Under the pieces are notes generated by a model, which did not search any database, was not told the DNA's origin, and saw only the letters and a list, made by a program, of their open reading frames with translations. A program made the position numbers and the translations under genes. This document shows positions 57,990 to 64,000 of a stretch of DNA of 64,000 nucleotides, piece after piece. The stretch lies in assembly GCA_023213395.1 (NCBI GenBank), contig CM041465.1:187495741-187559740 (forward strand), read 5' to 3'. Source of the stretch: Cycas panzhihuaensis (lineage: Eukaryota; Cycadophyta). Positions within the stretch are counted from its first letter, which is position 1; each line of letters begins with the position of its first letter.

Positions 57990-59531
57990 TTAATTGATAT
58001 GGTTTTGCTTTCCTAACGAAATTTCATCTTTCCGTAGATCCAATTCTGTCGGCACTTCTTCGGTCGCTAAGTATTCCGGTATTCCCTCATACGAGTCTGT
58101 TGGAACTGCCTCTATGCTGAATAATGCTACATCTGGAAATTCGTCTGGTATTCCCATGGATTTTTCCCCGTTTGAGATTCTTGACAACTGATCAGGGATA
58201 ATGTGGGCTTTTCCAAGTTTGACGTTGATTTTAAAAGAAAATTCTTGGAACAACATTAACCATCTGCTGATCCTCCCTCTCATTATTGGTTTGTTCACCA
58301 GATACATCAATGCTTGGTGGTCCACAAAAAATAAGAATAGATTTGCTAATAAATAGTGTCGAAATTTTTGCAGCGCGTATACCATGCCGAGTGCTTCCCT
58401 CTCTGTCGTAGTATAATTTTGCTCGGCCTTTGTGAGTTTCCGATTGGCGAAGTATATCGGATGATCCATCTTGTCATCACTAGGTTGAGCCAATACGCAT
58501 CCAATAGCGTATTGTGAAGCATCCACGTGTACATGGAAGGTTTTCTTCCAATCAGGGAATCGCAGTATGGGTGTGGATATGATGGCTTGTTTCAATGCTT
58601 CGAATGCTTGCTGCTGCTCCTCCATCCATTCCCATTCGATATTCTTTTTCAACAATTCTTCCAGGGGTCCTGATATGTATGCATATCCCCTGATAAATTT
58701 TCTGTAATATCCCATCAACCCCAAGAAACCTTTCAGTTGTCTCCTCGTCAGTGGCATAGGGAAATGTAAAATCGCAGACACCTTGGTTGGATCTATCAAC
58801 AATCCTTCTTTGCTAACGATGTGCCCCAATAGATTTCCAAAGGGTACCAGGAAGGTACATTTTTCCGGGTTCAAACACAACTTGTTTTCTCGGCATGTTT
58901 GTAACATTTCCCTCAAGTTCTCCATGTGATCTTTCATTAATTCGTATAGCATCCAATCGTCTAAGAATACAGCCACCTTTTCCCTAATAAATTTCCAAAA
59001 TATGTTGATCACAATTCTCTGGAATGTAGCCGGTGCATTCGTAAGACCGAATGGCATCACTTCATAAGCATAAGTTCCCCATTCTGTTACGAATGTGGTT
59101 TTTGCTTGATCTTCTGGGGCAATTTGCACTTGATTGTACCCACTAAATCCGTCGATGAAGGAGTATATTTCATTTCCTCCCACTGCTTCCAAAATGTCTT
59201 CTGTAAATGGTAACGGAAAGGGATCCTTCTTCGTTACCTTGTTTAATTGTTTGTAATCCACACAGACACGTATTTTCCCGTTGTTTTTGGAAACTACCAC
59301 TACAAGGCTCACCCAGTCACTGTAGTCAATCTCGTAGATGTATCCCGCTTCCAGCATTTTATCTAATTCTGCTTTCACCTTTTCCTTGTATTTAGGATTC
59401 ATTCGGTATGGCCTCTGCTTCACTGGTTTTGCGTCTTCTACCAAATCTATATGATGCATTCCTATTTCCGAGGGAATGCCTTTTAGGTCCTTATATGACC
59501 ATGCGAATACATCGCAGAATTCTTCAAACAA
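57990..59531 (-). CDS. E10 reverse transcriptase and RNase H
   Basis: A 513-codon open frame, the longest in the window. RT: KPVKQRPYRMNPKYKEKVKAE, then IRVCVDYKQLNKVTKKDPFP, MPFGLTNAPATFQR, and the catalytic FLDDW at about 58970. The thumb/connection has LKGFLGLMGYYRKFI. RNase H (58600-58190) keeps Asp (HVDASQYAIGCVLAQ), Glu (TTEREALGMVYALQKF) and Asp (FVDHQALMYLV). The frame runs past RNase H and ends by a frameshift near 58010; in another frame AKPYQLINGELYKLGLDEVL leads into integrase. Two stops separate it from the upstream module. It is part of the polyprotein, not a separate gene. Confidence 0.9.
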   Translation of the reverse strand: MFEEFCDVFAWSYKDLKGIPSEIGMHHIDLVEDAKPVKQRPYRMNPKYKEKVKAELDKMLEAGYIYEIDYSDWVSLVVVVSKNNGKIRVCVDYKQLNKVTKKDPFPLPFTEDILEAVGGNEIYSFIDGFSGYNQVQIAPEDQAKTTFVTEWGTYAYEVMPFGLTNAPATFQRIVINIFWKFIREKVAVFLDDWMLYELMKDHMENLREMLQTCRENKLCLNPEKCTFLVPFGNLLGHIVSKEGLLIDPTKVSAILHFPMPLTRRQLKGFLGLMGYYRKFIRGYAYISGPLEELLKKNIEWEWMEEQQQAFEALKQAIISTPILRFPDWKKTFHVHVDASQYAIGCVLAQPSDDKMDHPIYFANRKLTKAEQNYTTTEREALGMVYALQKFRHYLLANLFLFFVDHQALMYLVNKPIMRGRISRWLMLFQEFSFKINVKLGKAHIIPDQLSRISNGEKSMGIPDEFPDVALFSIEAVPTDSYEGIPEYLATEEVPTELDLRKDEISLGKQNHIN

Positions 59532-59561
59532 CTGCTAAGCTTTTGCTACTGTTTGATTATC

Positions 59562-61430
59562 CTAATAATTTCCGATTCGTATCAGTTTGGGATCGTCTTT
59601 GCTGTCGATATTAATCTCGATAGTTTTTAACTTGGTTACTTCAACATTTTCCTTATTTCCAGTTTTGTGTCCTTGGGTATCCTCTATTTTTCTTTCTCCA
59701 ATATTAATTTCCATAAATTCTGCAGGATAATCCATAATTTCTTCTTTCTCGCCATGTACTGATTCTTCTTCTTCTTTATTTGCAATTCCTTGTTCTAACT
59801 TTATGCTCATTCTTCTAATATTTTTCAAGATTTTATCTATATTTTTGTTTTCTGATGTATGCATAAAGGTTTTTACAAAGGATTCCTTCAAGTTTCCCCA
59901 AGTCACATCCAGACTTTGTTCCTTTCCTAGGAACCAATCCTTTGCTACCCATCCTAGGGTCTGGTAGAAGTAGTTGGGCCAGATCTTTTTGGGTATACTT
60001 AGGGATATCCATTTCTGTTTACACTTCTGTATATGTTCACTAGGGTTTTGACCTACATGGAATAACGGAATGTCCCGATGTTTTGGATGGTCGAATCGAA
60101 TTCGAAACGTTGTTTGCAACTCCTTCTAATTTTTGAGAATGGTTTGGTGGGCTAGGTACCAATACCAAGCCATTCCCTGTAAGGTAAATACTAGGTCTTG
60201 CTGCCATTGGTTTTTATCCCAATTCCCGTGTTCCATCCAGTATTCAATACAATGGGTTAGATGGGTAGTCCCATATAACTGTTCTCCATAGAAAGAGTTA
60301 ACGTGATTCCCAATATAAGTTGCACATTTTGTTTCATCTGGGATAGTTATCCTACTGCCTAGACCAGAGTCTCTAGAAGTATTTACCATCGATTCTCCTT
60401 CTAATTCCCTGGATTTGACGCCAATCATTGGAAGGAACCGGTTGTTGGGTGGGTATACTTCTAAGGAAGAGGAGGAAGGAATGTTACTTCCTTCCCCGGG
60501 TTGTAATAAAGGGGGGGATAGGGAATCTACCTTAGGACCCACGCCTGAGGTAGAAGGGAGGTTAGGATTACTACTAGCTACTATAGGACTATGAAAAATA
60601 CTAAGTCTACTAGGGGGGTTTTGTTCTAGTTTAGTGTTATCCATTGAACTATCATTAGTCATTATATATTCAAAAGAATCTAAATTATCATTAATGTTCT
60701 CAGTTACACATTTAGACAATAAATTACATCTATAAGAGGAAGAATTTACTTCGTAGGTGTCTTGTAACCAATAGTCCACAAATCTCATTCCATTTTCGTC
60801 GTCTGAAGAGTTGTATATTTCTCCAAAATATGTCGGTTCTTCTTCCTGGTGATCAATCGATTTGATGGGTTCCTCAACAGTATGATAAAGATTCTCTTCG
60901 TCGAGGGAAGAGGCCGTTGTTTCACTTATGACCGTCGTACTGGATCCCTCATCTGGTATCATCTCAATGGAGCTTCTTCCCAACATTGGTAATACCACTT
61001 TATCCCCATTATCCGATAAGGTGAAGGTCACATTCTTCCAGTTTTGGAGGCATTGGGTCTTGTATAGCCAGGGCCTCCCCAATAATGCTGGATAGGGTGT
61101 TGCCCCTTTTTCTGTTTCTACAATGGTAAAGTCAATCTTTACTGTAATTCTTGCCACATCCACCTTGATGTTGGCTAATCTTCCCACAGGTCGCACTAAT
61201 AATTCATTGGCCAACTTCAACGAATAGGTTGTTGCTTCTAATTTTGGGCTTCCTAATTTTCGCCATGTCGAAGCAGGTAATACGTCGACGACTGCGCCTC
61301 CATCAACAATCACTTTTGGGAATGTTTCTCCCAATACCACCATTGTCACCATAGGATCCATGTCAAATGATGGCATTACTTTCTTTAGACTTTTGTAATT
61401 CCGCGTTGTACTATTCCTCCTTTGATCCAA
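59562..61430 (-). pseudogene. E10 protease, long linker and two capsid-like modules
   Basis: Reads as one frame with a single TAG at about 60123-60125 (N-stop-KEL, probably a former Trp). The protease is at about 61330-61080: VIVDGGAVVDVLP gives D-G-G-A, and ALLGRPWL follows. A Ser/Asp/Asn-rich linker of about 260 residues comes next. Two segments then resemble the Retrotrans_gag capsid domain: 60265-60090 (HCIEYWMEHGNWDKN, DLVFTLQGMAWYWYL, KELQTTFRIRF) and 60070-59862 (SEHIQKCKQKW, YQTLGWVAKDWFLG, TWGNLKESFVKTF). A capsid-like domain between protease and RT is not the usual gypsy order. An acidic tail leads to RT. Confidence 0.75.
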
Positions 61431-61511
61431 TCAATTACTTGGCATAGGGGAATAGTTAATTGTAGTTGTTTTACCAAGTTCTCCATTAGCAATAACATTC
61501 TTGGAATGTCC

Positions 61512-63611
61512 TCAACCGGTAATCCTTTGAATAATTCTTCTATCTGTACCATTTGAAATTTGTACCTTTGGTTCTTCTGGTACGTTGTCTTTCTCTTTTT
61601 GCTTGTTTTTTCTTACGTATACATATTTGGTTTCTGGCTTCCCCATTGGTAATGCACTTTCTTCTTGAGCTAAGCCCTCCAACAATTGTTTCGCTTCTTT
61701 AAATCGATTTATTTCTGTCTGCGGATTTGGATATCCTCCGTTTTCTTTCTCCTTTTGTTTGTTTTGGAGTTTCACATTTTTGCTTTCCGGTATAATTGTC
61801 ATTAAGTTAGTGGCTTTAGCTTTCCCCTTACAGTCCTCTGTCTTATGTTCACTTGGTCTGCAATTATTACATACGGACGGTTTTTGTTCGTATTCTCGTT
61901 TGGTTGGGCAGTCAGATTTCCAGTGCCCAAATTGTAAACAAATGAGGCATCTCCCCATTGGTTGTTTCTTCCTCGAGGGCTCCTGTGTACCCCTCGTTTT
62001 ATAAACATTCCGAGGTGGGTTGCCTCCCCTTCCCATACCTCGTCCTCTGTATGCTTTTCCTCTTGGGTTGTAGAAACAGTCTTTTGTCATATGCGTATCC
62101 ACATCGCATATATGGCACCATTTATCCTTTTGGTGCAATGCACTATTCTTAGGGTTAAGTTCACATTCTTTAGTCGTATGTGAATTCTCCTCACAGATAT
62201 GGCACCATTTTGTCACTCTGCTTTCATGGTCCTTCTTCTTTGTCGTTTCTTCTTCTCTGTTGTTTCTTATTTTCAATCTCGCCACTTCTTTTCTTAGGGC
62301 TTCTAGTTTTGATTCCTCTTCTGCTACTCCCACCTGGCAGAAAGGTCGATTATACTGATATTGTTTAAGTTCCCTGATTTCCTCTTACAATCTCAATAAG
62401 AGGGAGTCGTGTCCTCCAGCTTGTGCACCCATCTCCATCTCAAAATCCAGTGCTAACTCTTGAGCATTTTTGAATGATTTTAACGGATGGGTATGCATCA
62501 TGGCTCTCAATTTCTCATTCAATCCCCTAATAAAATAATTCTTCATATTGTGGTCAATGACCGTTTCATTAATCATGCTGGCCGCAATAATTTTCATTAT
62601 GTTGATATAAGTTAACACTGATTCTCTTGGCCTTTGTTTAATTTCCCTCAGGGCAATTTCCACTACTTCATTGCTTCGGAATTTCTGGAATCTTTCTTCG
62701 AAGGATTTCTTTATTTTTGCCCATGAATCATTCTTGTTTACTTCTTTGTACCATGCCAACAATACTCCCCTTAGTGTATAGGTGAATCTGGCTTTTATCT
62801 CATCCTCGTCTATAATCTTCTTCACGTCAATCAGATTCTGAAAGAGGTATACATGTTCGGCTGCATCCGAAGTGTCGTTGAAAATCAACTTCCCAAAGTC
62901 TCTATAATCATCCATCTTGGGAGATTGTAATGGTGTCCCACCTGGTGGTGATTCTTCCCCTTTCTCCTCCTGACTGGATTTGGTCTCTTTCCCTTCACTC
63001 TTCTCCTTTGGAGATGCACTTGGAGTGCCTACTGCAGTATTATCCTTCCCAAATAACAGATTCTTAAATGGGGTTTTAATATGTATAGGTTGTACTACAC
63101 CTAGTACTTGTATTGTTAATGGTGTCACTGTTATGTATGATTGATCAGATCCCTTGTCTGATGAATCCTCAAAAAACTGTCTTGTGAGATTATTTTCCCA
63201 ATGTGCCGAGGGACCTTCCTCCGCCTTCTTCTTGCTATCACTTAGGTCCTTCGGACTGTCCTCCACAGGTATACTTCCCTCTTTTGTTACTGTGTCTTTA
63301 TATTCTTCATCCACCTTTGGTTTTTCTTCATATTTTGGGCTAAACAGGTCATCCTTGATTGGGGCTGGTGTTAATACCATACGTTCGCCATTAGTTCCCT
63401 CTTCTTGTTCTTGAGGTGTCTGGGCTCCACTTGCCTCAGATTTTTCAACGGACTGTCCCTTAGTCTCGTTGTTCTGCGAACTTAATCTCCTTGCCCTTCT
63501 CAGTTTTGACTCTTTTGACCATCGTAATGCCCTCTGTCTGCTTGTTTCTTTCCCTTTGGGTGAAGTATCCTTTGGTGGCTCTTCCACCTTTGAAGGCCTT
63601 TTAGGTGGCAT
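61512..63611 (-). pseudogene. E10 Gag with four CCHC zinc knuckles
   Basis: Start at 63611 (MPPKRPSKVEEPPKDTSP). The N-terminal 200 residues are Lys/Glu/Ser-rich and probably disordered. The capsid domain is at about 62870-62440 (ARFTYTLRGVLLAWYKEV, SWAKIKKSFEERF, NYFIRGLNEKLRAMM). A single TAA at 62385-62387 interrupts the frame at RL-stop-EEIRELK, probably a former Gln. Beyond it lie four CX2CX4HX4C knuckles: CHICEENSHTTKEC (62160-62205), CHICDVDTHMTKDC (62078-62121), CLICLQFGHWKSDC (61910-61954) and CNNCRPSEHKTEDC (61830-61871). A further frame (EELFKGLPVEDIPRMLLLM) overlaps 61550-61400 before the protease. Confidence 0.88.
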
Positions 63612-63744
63612 TGGAAGGTCCCCGTCACGGAGGTTTAGTTATAGCCCCGCCATCATGATGATGCCTGTGGTCCTCTTCCCTTTACACATTCCTCTTTTGA
63701 GACTCCAGGCCCCGCCTCCTCAATGGACGAGGCAATGTAACCAA
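63612..63744 (-). other. E10 leader and primer-site region
   Basis: Only 133 bp separate the 5' LTR from the Gag start, much shorter than in the copia elements here. Directly after the LTR the minus strand reads TTGGTTACATTGCCTCGTCC. It starts with TGG as primer sites do but is not the initiator-Met sequence, and I cannot assign the tRNA. The leader is GC-rich (GAGGAGGCGGGGCC). Confidence 0.65.
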
Positions 63745-64000
63745 TGTTGACTTAGATTTCCCACTGCACTTGTGGGAAGGTACACTTGTCAAGGTTACAC
63801 AGGTTATAGTCTAGTTTAGGACACAGTCAACATCATCATCCACATATATTCTACAGATTTATTAATGTTTCCACATAATTATATCACAACAGCACACAGC
63901 AGTACAGAAATCAGCACATATTCCACATTCAATACAGAGAATACACAATTTCCATGTAACTTCTTATGTCATTAAGCAATAGTTCTTTTACACAAGGTGC
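63745..64000 (-). repeat. E10 5' LTR (cut by the window end)
   Basis: The first 256 bp in plus-strand order match 54025-54280 with about eight differences counted by eye (for example CCTCAG/CTACAG and GTAGTATAG/GCAGTACAG). Most are transitions. The rest lies beyond the window. Confidence 0.92.

Larger units (their letters stand above)
54025..64000 (-). mobile_element. E10: long Ty3/gypsy element with extra gag-like modules and a third ORF
   Basis: A minus-strand gypsy element of at least 10 kb; its 5' LTR runs off the window. LTR starts at 54025 and 63745 (TGTTGACTTAG) match over 256 bp with about eight differences, suggesting a fairly recent insertion. Order on the minus strand is gag, four CCHC knuckles, protease, linker, two capsid-like modules, RT, RNase H, integrase, repeat spacer, ORF3, hairpin, 3' LTR. 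The integrase ends without a chromodomain (NSSRLKPYIE), which with the downstream ORF suggests the Athila/Tat side of gypsy. That placement is an inference. Lesions are few: several stops and frameshifts. Confidence 0.9.

Noticed and set aside
62385-62387. Programmed readthrough stop inside E10 Gag
   Set aside because: The TAA lies within a coiled-coil-like stretch between capsid and knuckles, not at a gag-pol border. One C-to-T change from CAA explains it better.

Overview
This is eukaryotic plant DNA, and almost all of it is LTR retrotransposon. The sequence is AT-rich with no operons and no convincing host gene. The large decayed nests, long AT-rich spacers and many Ty1/copia and Ty3/gypsy families point to a seed plant with a very large genome, perhaps a gymnosperm; the species cannot be named from this sequence. 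Fourteen elements or remnants (E1-E14) are resolved by matching LTR pairs, primer binding sites (mostly the initiator-Met type TGGTATCAGAGC), polypurine tracts and target-site duplications (TSDs). Most coding regions carry many in-frame stops, largely of the kind left by C-to-T decay.

Layout: 1-1250 unassigned flank. E1 (1251-6856, copia, +, TSD TTATT). E2 (6911-25832, copia, -, TSD AGTCA) contains E3 (11672-23235, copia, -, TSD ATATG/ATGTG), which contains E4 (13383-19571, copia, +, TSD ATTAC): a three-level nest. A foldback element with a microsatellite core sits in the E3 leader. 25833-27607 is degenerate spacer. E5 (27608-about 50680, copia remnant, -) holds E6 (28796-41147, copia, -, TSD ATTTT), itself split by E7 (30471-34346, gag-only copia, -), E8 (34434-36451, deleted chromovirus, +, TSD TTATA) and E9 (37316-38370, solo LTR, TSD CTCTA). 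E5 is then interrupted by E11 (about 42640-50461, gypsy remnant, -), which is split by E12 (43822-49339, chromodomain gypsy, -, TSD AAATA). E13 (50681-about 53230, copia, +) and E14 (about 53231-53736, copia LTR, -) are fragments.

The right end is E10 (54025 to beyond 64000, gypsy, -), the best preserved element and the most interesting. It has a gag with four CCHC knuckles, a protease, a long linker with two additional capsid-like modules, RT, RNase H, and an integrase without chromodomain. A repeat-rich spacer and a third ORF (ORF3, 329 codons) lie downstream of pol. ORF3, an 18-nt perfect hairpin beside the 3' LTR, and a repeated 8-mer shared by LTR and spacer all recur in diverged E11, so they look like functional parts of one lineage. 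All translations, alignments and mismatch counts were made by eye.
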